Shown here piece after piece: positions 1-10,830 of a stretch of 64,000 bases of DNA. This DNA comes from Vandiemenella viatica (Eukaryota; Arthropoda; Insecta; Orthoptera; Morabidae): contig CM061919.1 in NCBI GenBank assembly GCA_031002005.1, positions 224,624,739 through 224,688,738 on the forward strand, given 5' to 3'. Made by a program: the position numbers and the translations under genes. Below the pieces are notes generated by a model. It saw only the letters and a list, made by a program, of their open reading frames with translations. It had not been told where the DNA came from and ran no database searches. How positions within the stretch are numbered: the stretch's first letter is position 1; every line of letters starts with the position of its first letter.

Positions 1-1480
1 AATCAATATGCTGTGACATTGTCCTGTTATGAGGATGGTTCCTGACGATTGCAATCTGTTTTCTTTACGTCGAAGTTTATTCTAACGAGCAAATTCTCTG
101 TCTGTAGTAAAACTGTCGAGTTTGTACTAGTGACAATTTGTATTTCAGCCTTGGAGGCTAATCTGGGCTAGTTTAGAATGGTCTTAAGCCATCCATTCTG
201 GATCCTTTGATGAGTAGAATATTTTATTTGCATCTCATTCCCCATGCTTGGCATCCTTACAGGATCGATGTTGGATCACTGTATCGTTATATTCGTAATT
301 TTGTTTCCATTGTTATGTTTTTGTCGCTTTATATCTGAAACAGTTTCATTAGTTTGGCTAGTTCTGTTTTTCCATAAAACGATGTCGGAAGATAATCTTT
401 CGTTAAGTACAACTAGTATGTGCCGACATCGTGTCCAGATAATTGAGTCGTCGTTCGAAAGTGGAATTTTTTTTTCCACCAAGGTTTAATCAAATCGTAT
501 GTTTGTTTAATCATGGTTATTTTTGCTGAATATTTTCGTATATATCTGTGTCGACGAAGATCTGAGCCAGTTTAACGTTGGGTACCGACGGTGGTTAACT
601 TCATGTTAAACAGTAAGTGTGGAACGATTATCCATATGTATTCCAGTTGGTTTGACGCGAGTGGATGATTTTTTTACTCTGCATATGCAGAGAATTTCCT
701 GTCGACTAGGTAGCTTGCGATGAGTTTTGTGCAAAAATCTTGAACCTGCATTTGCTCGCTAATTTTCATGATGAGTTGAGCAAGGGCATACACGATCATA
801 TACCTCTTCCACGTCCAGAAATAGGACGTATGTTAAAACCTTCTCTCGTATCTTTAGTTATATGCACCAGTTGACATGTTGCTGGCATTCTTTGGTTGAA
901 CCAAACTGTTCAGTATGGATCGTTTGAAATACTGATATTGTGGTGTTCAGTACGACACGTGTTATGCCAACTGATCAGACGTTAGTTTGGTCGTTTTCAC
1001 AGTTATGACTTTAGCAGCTTTCCAAACGTTGAAAAAGTGAGATTTCAACATACAAAAATGTATAATCCACTTAAAGCACCGCCCTCTCTGCTGGTGTTTA
1101 AGATGGTCGTTTAATATTCCATTTGCGCCAGGAGAATTCCTATTTGATAGGTTGCGCCTCAGTTATCATCGAGCTCGATCGTCAGTGTATCGCCGTTGCA
1201 TTTATTGAATCTCCATGTTGTTTCTGTATATAGCCTTGCGTGGCGAATTGTTCAAGAAACACGGTCCGCAGGGGCATAATAGACATTCTGGGCTATTATT
1301 TCCGATTGCGTACTTACTGTCATACATTTTTGTATTTATAAAAGGTAAACGACATAAGTAGTTGGATAACAAGGTTATGTTCCCAAAATGGCCCACTTGG
1401 AATATGATGGCAGGTAGTTAATAGCTTTTCGGCTCACAAAGATATATCTCCGAAACATTAACTTTCGTTAAGGAGGATAA
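1..1480. other. intergenic, no recognisable gene
   Basis: AT-rich sequence with only short open frames (at most about 80 codons) on both strands. None of them has a recognisable domain, start context or splice structure. I see no TIR, tRNA-like box or long repeat here. Confidence 0.5.
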
Positions 1481-1490
1481 TATTTAGTTG

Positions 1491-1750
1491 AATTTCAATT
1501 GCGATGGAGCAAACACGTTCCGGGGGCAATGTCCATTGTATTGATTTTTATTGACATGTGATTATAAACTGCTTTCGCTGCCCTGAGAAACACTTGCCTT
1601 TTTGTAACAACTTCACCTAGCCGGCGATGTACAAGAGCTCCTTTTGCAAACTCAGTTCCTCGTGGGAAAGGTGATGACATGTGATTATTAATGGTTTCGT
1701 AGCGAAATCTCTCCGTCTGGACCAGGGTGAATATCAAAAGTGGCACCTAG
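1491..1750 (-). mobile_element. possible LINE 3'-end fragment
   Basis: At 1491-1530 the sequence (TTGCGATGGAGC..then..CCGGGGGCAATG) parallels the 3' end of the LINE at 47197-47235 (TTGCAATGGAGC..CCGGTGGCAATT), in the same orientation. The rest of the stretch is too decayed to align by eye. It carries an 83-codon minus-strand frame that I do not recognise. Assignment rests on the shared terminal motif only. Confidence 0.35.
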
Positions 1751-2176
1751 CCTGCGGAAAGGTGATTATTCACTCTTTTTGTAACATCAAGTCCAAAAAC
1801 ACAGACAGGCTCTTCCTATCTGTCTATTACAAACAGGGCTTTTAATGATCCTTGGCACTGTGAAATTAATAACTTAATCAAAAACAGAATCAGCTTTTCC
1901 AAATACTGTTTGTCATCGGTTTTTATACTTGCACTACATCTAAACAAATGGGAGAATAGCTTCGAACCTGATGAGAATAGCAGGACGTCCTACTCTGAAT
2001 TGCATTACCTGGCTAAGTCTAAAAACTCTGAAATAATTTAAAAAGCGAACTCCACAGAAATTATAAAAAAGATTCTTATGTGGTATATAGAAGCAAATAC
2101 TTAGATTAAAACAACATACACTCTCAGGAAGGTAGTAATTTACTGTAAAAATATCAAAACGATGTTAGAGGAAAAG

Positions 2177-2213
2177 GTACAAAGACGGGCTAGGGTCTAA
2201 AGACGGGCTACTT
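2177..2213. repeat. GGGCTA-motif repeat pair, left
   Basis: Two copies of AAGACGGGCTA sit 20 bp apart (about 2185 and 2203). Two related copies (AAACGGGCTA, TAACGGGCTA) occur at about 3286 and 3312. The four copies bracket the LINE fragment at 2638-3262, and the right pair abuts a pogo-like remnant. They may be subterminal repeats of one older element into which the LINE inserted. Confidence 0.4.
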
Positions 2214-2637
2214 GCTGAAAGTGGGGGAAGGGGGTTGTGCTCATGTACGAGAATTACACCAGAAGGAACATCAAATGGTAGGAGAAGAGTAGTGAGCAAA
2301 TGCACTTGTTCCGTGACACACTTGCGTTGGCACAAACTGTTTTACCGGAAAGCTTGCTTTTAAAAACAAAAAAATTTTCAAGGTATGTCATCATTAATTT
2401 ATCTCTTTTTTACTTAGTCAGTAAACTAAATGGCTTCCATCTTACCTCGGAGTACATGACCTAAGCTTCATGCAGGACACCTGTCCTGTTCGATTTGTTT
2501 GATTTGTAATGGCCGTGGCACCGTTACTGCATTAGTTTTGCAGGCAGGTGGAAGGCAGAGTTTTTGTCCGAAGACATTTACTTCATTGGAATTATGGGGT
2601 TGCAGTGCATTACGGTTGGTGCGTCTGCTTTATGGTG

Positions 2638-3262
2638 TCAATTTCTTAATAGGCTGAGTGGTCTTCTGTGTATGTCGGCACTAGTATCATAGCGGCCGAT
2701 TGTGTTTACCACTGGGTTGTTGCATTGCCTTGTGTTTTTGTAGAATGTTTCCGCCAATTGTCGGAATCTGTCCCTCACTTTTGGTATACCGGCTGCCTCA
2801 TGGAGTGCATCCGTGGGGAACCGGTGCGGAAGATGAAGGGCTCTCTTCAATGGCCTGGTTTGAATTATTTGAAGCTTTCGTATTTGACGTTCTGTAGCGT
2901 ATGCCCACACTGGACATGCATATTCCATGATGGGGCGTACGAGAGAGGTGTATAGTTTGACTCCTGTAGATGGGGCAAGTTTGCTATCTCTATTCAGTAT
3001 TGGAAATAGATTCTGCAATCTGATGCTTGTTCTCCGTCTGATGTCGTTGATATGGCTGATCCAATTTAATCTCTTATCGAGGGTCACCCCTAGATAGCGT
3101 ACTGTGGGGGACCATGAAATATCACTACCATACAGGTGAAGTGTTGGGTCCGGGTGTGTTGGTTGACGGTCCCCGAGTCTCTTAGTTATTATAATGGCTT
3201 GTGTTTTGGTTGGATTTATGTCTATACGACACCTCCTCGCCCAATGGCTGCAGAGACAATCA
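2638..3262 (-). mobile_element. LINE reverse transcriptase C-terminal fragment (Jockey-like)
   Basis: The 149-codon minus-strand frame ending at 2638 reads as the post-catalytic part of a non-LTR retrotransposon reverse transcriptase. It contains the thumb-region signature TLDKRLNW..HI, followed by KLYTSLVRPIMEYACPVW and the typical RKLQIIQ / R.LPH...D.LHE.AGIP.. tail. Upstream, in a shifted frame up to about 3262, I read C.HWARR..IDINPTKTQA and YLGVTLDK, the usual sequence just before this block. The endonuclease and the catalytic palm are absent, so this is a 5'-truncated dead copy. Jockey-clade placement comes from motif likeness only. Confidence 0.75.
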
Positions 3263-3273
3263 ATCTAAAGTAT

Positions 3274-3318
3274 TGCATGGTCTAAAAACGGGCTACCATT
3301 GGTAGTCCAATAACGGGC
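3274..3318. repeat. GGGCTA-motif repeat pair, right
   Basis: GTCTAAAAACGGGCTA followed about 26 bp later by GTCCAATAACGGGCTA. This matches the pair at 2177-2213. It lies directly between the LINE fragment and the pogo-like coding remnant. Confidence 0.4.
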
Positions 3319-3344
3319 TAGCTCTTGACAAGTAAACGTGAAGA

Positions 3345-3875
3345 TTTGAGCTCCCCGTATCAACGACCAACTGCTCAATCTTCAACGTCCAAAAGGGTTA
3401 GTCCACATGAGATACCTTCAATCCGCACCATTGCAAAGAAAAAGAAATTGTGGTCACAAGTGCGCCAGGACTTGCTTCATAACTGGATCTCTTACAGCGA
3501 ATGACTGAAGAGAGTGTGGAGCAAACAGCCTTGAACAACTGTCAGATGATATTGAAAATGTAATCAGATGCCTCAGCAAAGAAAAAAATCCAAAAATGCC
3601 AAGCCAAACCTAAAAGCCCACCACGCAAGCTCAGCGAAGAGGCGGACTCGGAGGAAGGTTATAGGGTCCCTCGTACTGATGACGACAATGACGATGACGA
3701 GTTGGCAATTTCTCTGGGTGATAAACGTGCATTTTCTGTGATGGACTCTCCAGATGATGCTAGAGGCGAAGTGTGGATTCAGTTCTACAAGTGTGAAGGT
3801 TGGGCAGAGATTAAATGTGCTGGAATGGAAAATGAAATATATTTGTAACTTCTGCAAGATAAAAATAATAGAGGG
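3345..3875 (+). pseudogene. pogo/Tigger-type transposase C-terminal remnant
   Basis: One plus-strand frame reads KPPRKLSEEADSEEGYRVPR, an acidic DDDNDDDE run, then DARGEVWIQFYKCEGWAEIKC and AGMENEIYL. A one-base shift then gives CNFCKIK. An acidic linker followed by a Trp-Ile-Gln..Cys..Trp..Cys..Cys..Cys finger is typical of the C-terminus of pogo/jerky-like DDE transposases of insects, where it resembles a degenerate PHD finger. Here the first Cys position is Phe/Tyr and the last Cys pair is out of frame. The upstream stretch (IPSIRTIAKKKKLWSQVRQD) carries stops. No DDE catalytic residues are visible. The opposite strand has a 118-codon shadow frame. The family call is an inference. Confidence 0.5.
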
Positions 3876-4612
3876 AGAGAAAGACGGAGAGAGCTTGTAA
3901 AATGTCACGTTAATAAAGTTTTCTATCAAAATTTGTTGTTATTTCATTTATTAGAAGATAAATTTCCTTTTTTATTTGGACCACCTCTTGAAAATAAGTC
4001 ATTTTTTTTTAATCCTTTGATTTTGGAAAATTAAAATTGGTTATTGACGTTTTGAAACCTCATATCGCTTTCATGATTGTTTATAGAAGAAAGTGAATTC
4101 AAAATTATCCATATTGAGTGACCAGATAAATCAGTAGGACCAAAATAAAAGTGGTAGCTCGTATTTGGACCTACTCCTCTACGGCATACAGTGACAAAAC
4201 AACTGAGACTGTTATAAAGACATTGATTTGCAGAAAAATATATCAAAGGATATCCTAATCTTATTTCCAAGAAGTATGAGAGTGGTATATCTGTAGCATA
4301 TGTTCTCAACCTTTTTTAGCCAATCGCTCCTTTTCGGAAAAAAAATTACTGACCACCCTCTTTTCAGAAATAAACCTACCGTCTCCCCATCTTGTAATCA
4401 ATGCTGTAACCAATAGTGCTCCAACTTTTTTTGGTTATAATCCACTTTTTACACAATAAACTGAAAGACAAATCACGCCGATTGTCCTCTGTGAAAGTTG
4501 CATATGGATGAAGTATAGGTTGCGGCAACAAGGAGACAGGTAAAGTTTTGGAAAAAATTATTAAATTTTTAATTAAATGGTGAGAAATACTGCCTTCAAG
4601 TGCTGTGTGTGA
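3876..4612. other. non-coding, possible decayed hAT end
   Basis: No gene seen. Around 4300 the sequence TGTTCTCAACCTTTTTTAGC followed by CGCTCC resembles the terminal motif of many hAT elements (..TTCTCAACC..), but no matching opposite end was located. Confidence 0.3.
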
Positions 4613-4772
4613 CACATGTTTAATCCCAATCCGGCCATTTAGATTTGTGTTTTCCACGGTTTCCCCACATCACTATAGGCGAATGCCTGGATGGTTCTTT
4701 TAAAAGGCCACGTCCGCATTCCTTCTCCTTCCTTGCTCTAATGACCTCGACGTCACGAGCCGCAAACATCCC
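4613..4772 (+). mobile_element. SINE-A fragment, 3' half
   Basis: Contains the 3' module of the abundant SINE: TTCCACGGTTTCCCCACATC, GGCGAATGCCTGGATGGTTC, a GGCCACGTCCGCATTCC block, then CTCTAATGACCTCGACGTC. The tRNA-like head with the B box is missing. It ends in a C homopolymer. Confidence 0.75.
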
Positions 4773-5067
4773 CCCCCCCCCCACAAAAAACTGGTGCTTG
4801 TATCAGTGTGTACATGAGAAGAAGGTAAAATTCTATATATTTTTCCTGTGTTTTTTTTTGTTTATTTACTGACTCGAGTGAATGAAAGATATGATATTGC
4901 ATATGTACAGAAAACAGGAACTTTATCCAACTTATTCTCGGAAAAATGAAAACTGTTAAAACGTGAAAGCACACTTAGAGTAATGCTTCTAGCATTAATC
5001 TGTATTTTGTGTTTAGAACTTTTACATCGGAGAAGATCCTGAACAAAATTATGTGATAAATATTCTA

Positions 5068-5370
5068 ACAATTTTCGTTCTTTAAGTCCATCAAAAATGA
5101 CGAGTTGAACTCATTTTTCTGGTTCATAACTTTAAAAAAAACATTGCAAGCAAAAATACTGATGCATATATCGGTGTGTAAAAATGTGGTTAATAAATAG
5201 CTTCTAGGCCCGTAAAAATGGCGGGTTAAACGTATGTTACTGGCTCATAGCTAAACAGAATTAACAATACCTGGGGCATATATCAGTATGTACTAATTTC
5301 ATTAATAACTGGCTTCTAAGCCAGTCGAGAATTACGGATTGAACGCAGATTTCTGACTCATAATTTAAAT
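5068..5370 (-). repeat. three tandem Helitron-type 3' ends
   Basis: Three units of about 115-121 bp begin near 5073, 5196 and 5310. Each carries a degenerate form of one block (AGCTTCTAGGCCCGT..GGCGGGTT..GGCTCATA in the middle copy). The block is the reverse complement of the 3' terminus of the Helitron ending at 16016, which has the same hairpin and AAGCTAG end. Repeated 3' ends of this kind occur in non-autonomous Helitrons. Confidence 0.5.
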
Positions 5371-6036
5371 AATTTTTAAAAGCTTAAATCCTTCATTCCT
5401 TGTGCTGTAAAAACTAATGATAATATTTCTGCATGAAAATCGCACGCATATTAATACATTGCGATGTAAATATTATTTTACGTTTAGTTTCTTACTATAT
5501 GAGCGATAAGAGAATATGACGAAACCACCCACATCAAACGAGCATAAATAAACAATAAGGAACTAATTTAAAAAAAAAGAAACTAAAAACACTGGTGCAT
5601 GTAATCAATATGTAATAACGGCTACTACTCATGATGTAAATAAGCCGTCTAGCGCCATCACGTGATTTCCAGAGAGTTTCAAAGCAATTTAATCTTTAAT
5701 ATTATAAGTGCGCAAGCACAGAACGTTGGGGCGCGTGCGCACTTATTACATAACGCGTAGCGCTAAGAAATTTCTCCCCACCGGTACCAAAGAGGATTCA
5801 CTTCAGAAACTATGTAGAATCAGCATACTGTATCTTCGGTTAGGTTCCAACATCTCTGCAGTGCGTTAACGCTAAGGGGCGTTGAATTGACCAGAGCTTG
5901 GTGGATTTCGGAAGAGTAGGCATGAATATGACACCACCGGGTTTCACGGTCTCCCTTTTTTCATACTGACTCATATATACATTACAGTCATCCATTGACA
6001 CGATAACACATGTATAGACTTGCGTCGCTGGGGATA
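5371..6036. other. non-coding, with a 10-bp stem-loop
   Basis: No gene seen. At 5704-5713 and 5737-5746 there is a perfect inverted pair, ATAAGTGCGC / GCGCACTTAT, with a 23-nt GC-rich loop. The surrounding DNA may be the body of the Helitron whose 3' ends lie at 5068-5370. Confidence 0.35.
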
Positions 6037-6439
6037 GGGAGCGTCCACAAACTATGTGGCTCGGTCTAGGGGGGGGGAGGAGGATTGGTTAGCTGGAAAT
6101 CTACGCAGTGCTACGTGGAAAGGAGGGAATGGGGGAGGTTTCCGAGTCACGTATCTATTCAGTCATGTTATTTGTCACAGTTAAAATAATGTACAGAACT
6201 CTCAACAGCTTGTGAATACTTATTTCTCTCATTTAATTATCTCTACATGTTATTTACGATAGTACGACAAGCGTAAACAGAGCACAAAATTATTTCTGTA
6301 ATCAATAAGGAAAAAAAGCTACGTGCCATATGTGGGGATTAGGGGGGTGGAGGTAGAGACAAAATCCACGTCGGGCTACTAGGGGGAAGGGGGGTTCACA
6401 GGAGGACAAAATGGAACTGCGAAGTTTATGGACGCTCCC
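6037..6439 (+). mobile_element. Harbinger-like G-rich MITE, copy 1
   Basis: Terminal inverted repeats GGGAGCGTCCACAAACTA at the left and TTTATGGACGCTCCC at the right enclose about 403 bp with subterminal G-runs beside ACGTGG motifs. It is the same family as the element at 23900-24294, which has clear TAA target duplications. Flanking trinucleotides here (ATA/AAA) are not a clean duplication. There is no coding capacity. Confidence 0.75.
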
Positions 6440-7990
6440 AAAGTAAGGGAGAAACAACCCTAGTCAAAAATTCTTTAGACAGTTTTCATTGAGAGATAAG
6501 CATGTGTCACCGGGTATACAAATAACAAATTTAATACCCTTACGAATCGCCGACAGTACAATCAGCAACAAACTGGAATGAGTTCATATTTAGATACGAA
6601 ATATCACGTCTTAACTGATTTCACGAAACAGTGGATAGCCAAAATCTTGACGGTCGGGACGGAAATCGAAGTGGTGTCCTCCGAATGCCAGCTCACTCTC
6701 TTGTTTCAGCATAAAGTCTCTTTTGAATTTCGGACCGGAGAGGTTTAATTTTTCAATGTTACACATTGTAAGCGCTTTTCCTTGTTTCAAGTGTAGGTGA
6801 CGGTTTTCTTACACACGCTCACGTATTTTTATTTTTTAGTTTTACCTTTTCCTTCTTTACTTACCAGACATTTACAATAATATGAATTTCTTCTTTCTGC
6901 CTTTCAATTTCTGGTACTCACCCAACACCTGAAAAATCCTAATCTTAATATCATATTTTCTCAATTAATTCAGTCAATTTTCCTTGAATCATCAAACATA
7001 CAACTTATTTATGAGTCTTATAGTACACAATCAGTGTTTATCTTACGTTCAATTATCAATACATAGCTTACTATCTACACACAATATTCACAGCTCACAT
7101 AACCTTTCCTTTGCTCTCGGGCTCTATACATTTTTGTTAACAATTATTCACAAACTTTTCAACCAAAGAGAGATACAATTTAATTTTAAGCTTCTTCTTA
7201 AAACCTCCTCTTTCATATAAATCATCTCACGTTCGAGCTTCCATCAAACCATTCTGTTTCATATCTTCTCTTCATTTGTTTGCCAAAGATACTCCAGACA
7301 GACACCATATATTTGACTTTTCAACTAAATTGCCAAGGTTAATAATACACTTTATGACATTACGTTTATACAAATATGTTTACAAACAGGAATATAATTT
7401 CTAGTAAGGACTACAGTATTTACCTTACAACATAATATAAGCGGTTGGTGGGTATTGTATAGGTAGATACAGGATTTGCTTGCTCTGTTGTTCCGCAGCC
7501 ATTACCAGCGTGTGAGCAAGCTGCATCCTGGCCAATCAAATTACGTCAGATAGCAGCCGGTCGTAATCTTTCTACTTTCATCTCGCGAAACAGGTTCGTG
7601 CCCAGTGCATCTGGAGCAAAAAGCGGACGGGTAACTCATTTTAATTGCTTCCTTTCTATTCTGTATTAATGCGTGAAAGCACACCTCCGATTCTACTTCA
7701 AATGCTCGCCCGACCTACGTGACTTACTCCCGAACCTGTTCGCACTGGCGTACTTTCTTCCGGTGATGGCAGACATAATTTACAACTGAGCTAACCAGCG
7801 GAAGTGAAGACAGAGACAGACTAAATTCATACACGCTCCTTTCCAGATGTGTCTGTTGACTTGAAATCTCCTGCAGGATGCAACAATGTGGTCGAAAGCT
7901 ACTCCGATGAGCAGAACAGTATATTTATATTACTCCTTTCAAAAGACGTCTTTCCGAAGTACTATACATTGTTTAAAACTTTTACGTTGG
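6440..7990. other. intergenic, no recognisable gene
   Basis: Long AT-rich stretch with a slightly GC-richer patch at 7440-7770. Open frames are short and unrecognised. No repeat family seen elsewhere in this window is apparent. Confidence 0.45.
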
Positions 7991-8006
7991 ACCTCTGAAC
8001 ATTGCT

Positions 8007-8349
8007 TACGAGGGTCGTTCGATATCTCCTTGGAAAAGGGTAAAAAAAAAACGAACAATTTTTTGTAGATTTTTGTTTTTTCTGCATGACTTTCTTAAAC
8101 TTTTCGAAGCGCTTTGCTATGCCCTCAAAAAAGTAGGTTTTTGGATGATAGCGAAATAGGCATGTATTTGGGAGATGACCACCTCGTTCTACGTGTACCT
8201 TTGTCCAAGGTGCTACATTTTTTTAAGTTTAGAAATAAAAAAAAAGTTAGTGGGGGAAAATCTAGCGAATACGATGGATATTGTAATAATTCGAATTGTG
8301 TTCCACAATTTTGTCCATCGAAATCGTACAGAGCATCAGTTGATGCTGA
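8007..8349. mobile_element. possible mariner terminal fragment
   Basis: TACGAGGGTCGTTCGATATC at about 8009 has the form of a mariner terminal inverted repeat (TA target followed by CGAGGGT.GTTCGA). The next 300 bp contain CTTTTCGAAGCGCTTTGC but no readable transposase. The opposite terminus was not found. A hAT MITE begins at 8350. Confidence 0.4.
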
Positions 8350-8819
8350 CATGGGCGTATCCAGCGAGGGGCAGGGGGGGTGACTGCTGCCCCCCACCCC
8401 TAGAAGAAAAATCAAGTTGCCTTCAGTACTCTTCGACGAATGATGAACTGGCTCAGGAGTACTACGGGAGAGGAAAGATTGGCTGGACTATGCCCAATGA
8501 GTGTGCATCGAAATTTCGTGAAAGTACGCCGTTAGATATTAACAAAGAAAATTACTGAAAATTATTCTTAGAATCCCAGACGATTAATGTTTACATAAAA
8601 AAACTATAATTGAGTTACGATCTTGATTAACTGCATAGTAGGTCCTTGGATTACTATGTTAATCAATAATAAAAATAGTTTCCTCAATAGGTTTGAGTTT
8701 TATTTTGTAAGAGATCGACATTTTTCAGTCCCCCACCCCACTTCCTCGGAAAAAATACGAGTATCCCCCCCTAATTCAGATGTTACCCCCCACTAGTTCT
8801 GACCCTGGATACGCCCTTG
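8350..8819. mobile_element. hAT-type MITE
   Basis: Ends are CATGGGCGTATCCAG (8350) and CTGGATACGCCCTTG (to 8819), the classic CAGGGGCGTATCCAG-type hAT terminal repeat with small changes. Flanks give an 8-bp target duplication with one mismatch, GATGCTGA and GATGCTTA. Length 470 bp. The interior is C/G-run rich near the ends. A 127-codon frame crossing the left end is a chance frame. Confidence 0.8.
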
Positions 8820-9317
8820 GATGCTTATCTTACAGTGAAGTCCTGTTCGCCACTTACCTTCGGCGTGAGCGTCTGCGAGGTCCAGCTGAAGAGAAGAGTT
8901 CAGGCACTTTCGAACATCTATCGCCTTTCATGCCACACAATGGAAGACGAAAAATTACTTTCTGTCGGCCGTTTCACCTCTTCCTTCAACAGCGTAATAC
9001 CACTCACCAAGATTTAGCTTCTGTTGTGTAGGGAACTTAATTGCATACATTGCAGAGAGAGATTTTGATTGGCAATTACCTGTTTCCTGGCAGGTATCTG
9101 TGTGACAAGACACTTGAAGCCCAGAAATGCACCACAATGCGTCACTGTCGTATGTCCTATGTTTTATAATGTATGTGATGTGATGATTAGTGCGAACATT
9201 ACATCGTTTAATGACTTTATATGTTACCATGCGCTTTGATTGTGCGCTATGCCATATCATCATCCACAGTAAACAATTCTGTAATATAATGGTGCTGCTG
9301 CAACCAAATTCCCAATT
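8820..9317. other. non-coding, nothing recognised
   Basis: Overlapping short frames on both strands (up to 102 codons on the minus strand) show no domain and no codon pattern I would call coding. Confidence 0.4.
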
Positions 9318-9563
9318 TTTTTCTTATTGTTTGCGCCTCGTCTACATCGAAGTCATTGGGGGAGGGGGGAGAGGGAGAGGAATGAGATCTAGGAACGTGA
9401 AATAATTCGACCATGACTTTTAAAAGAAATCATCGTGGCATTCGCATGGAGTGATTTCGGGAAACCAAGAAAAACAAAAACCTGAATGGCCGGTTGGTGT
9501 TTCGAACCAGTGTCCTCCTGAAGGCGAGGCCAGAGCGCTACCACCCACCAACCATGCTTGGTC
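9318..9563 (-). mobile_element. SINE-A, near full length
   Basis: Minus-strand copy. The 3' tail lies at the left (GCGCCTCGTCTACATCGAAG, then CATTGGGG). The body has GGAGTGATTTCGGGAAACCA, and the tRNA-like head lies at about 9508-9563 with a B box read as GTTTCGAACCAGTG on the plus strand. The head ends in CACCCACCAACCATGCTTGG. Confidence 0.8.
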
Positions 9564-10333
9564 GCATGTTCTCAAACTTCATTGAATAAATGTATATATA
9601 TATTTTTCCCCCAGTAGTAGAATTATGAAAGATACACTGCTGTTTTATGTACAAGTTGACTTCAGCATACAGACAATATTCAGTGCCATTCATTCTGTGG
9701 GAGCATACCTATAACAACTTACCCCTGACACGAAATAAGCGGGAATTTTGTTAGAAATAATTATGTCAGCGCGTCTATGACTAAACGTCTGGTAAACCCT
9801 GCTAGAAACAGGGGAACTAAAACTCCATACTGAAAGAACCTGAGTGCTGACTATAGCTGAGCAATCAATTGACATTTTATACAATTATATTTACATAATT
9901 CATACTGAAATTTTACTTAATCCCAAATACTGCGTTGAACCATGTTGAGTACAGTGCAGGTAATATTAACCCTACTGCGCAGAATCTGAGGCTTATTTAT
10001 GCCTTTGTCGTCACATTTAGTTTTAATGGGCCGTTGCATAAAGTACCGGTATCAGCATTTTCCCGCTGCTTCACAAGCGCGGACCTTGATGTGCTTAGTA
10101 ATATCTTTGCCTTTTGTTTTTCTTCTATCTTTATAACCTTTAGTGTAAACTAAATTCCACAATTTCTGTACTCTTTTTGGAGTCTTAATCTTTGACGCAG
10201 TGGTTTGAGTAACATTTTTAATGTATTGTAACGTAATATACTTCAGAAAGCTGAAGAAATAAATAACTAAAGTTACGTAGTCAAAAAACAGTTTTAATAG
10301 AATCCAAAGACCGTCGTGTCTATTTGAATGTAG
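9564..10333. other. intergenic, nothing recognised
   Basis: AT-rich sequence without a supported gene or identified repeat. Confidence 0.4.
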
Positions 10334-10830
10334 TGATATAACAGCTCTCAGACCCACACATTTTATCAAATTGTATTTTAAGAATGATATATAGCAAGCT
10401 GGGAATTGATTAATTACGGTTTTTTATACCTTTCGTGTAGTTAATTGTGAATTAATGTTGTTTTACGGAGATAAACTGTTTAAACGATGTATAATACGAT
10501 CAATGACAGCATTCTACATGATAAATTGATTAAAAGTTTATAATTGTAAGTATTGATGTAAGCTACGACGGTTTGGACCGGTTACGTAGATAGTTTTGCC
10601 TAAATACCTGTAAATATCTTCCATTTCCATATGTTTCATGGTGATTCTGAATGATTTTGCATTAACTCTGATTGTGGTTTTGATTGTTAGCTGCATTGTC
10701 ACCGTTCGAGAAACATCGAGCTGCTTTCTCTGTGTTATTCTGGAATTTTCTGTAGCGTCTACATAAACAAGCGACAGAGATCAGAAGTTAGTTGTCAGTC
10801 GTTTTCAAAATGTTTAATCGCTGGAATATT
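10334..10830 (+). repeat. dispersed repeat, possible solo LTR, copy 1
   Basis: This stretch is alignable by eye with 35227-35668 (continuing at 36522). Shared blocks include TG..TAACAGC.CTCA.ACCC, the TATAGCAAGCTGGGAATTGA / TGGCAAGCTAGGGGTTGAGT block, TAAGCTACGACG / TAGCTACGATG, GAGAAACATC / AAGAAACATC, TATTCTGGAA.TTTCT, and ATAA.AAGCGACAGAGA / ATAAGCGAACGGCAGAGA. The TG start and the TATA-like motif upstream of AGCGA..CAGAGA resemble an insect LTR promoter. No internal gag-pol is present, so a solo LTR is my inference. Confidence 0.5.

Noticed and set aside
8175..8558. 127-codon plus-strand frame
   Set aside because: It crosses the left end and target duplication of a hAT MITE, so it cannot be an old gene.
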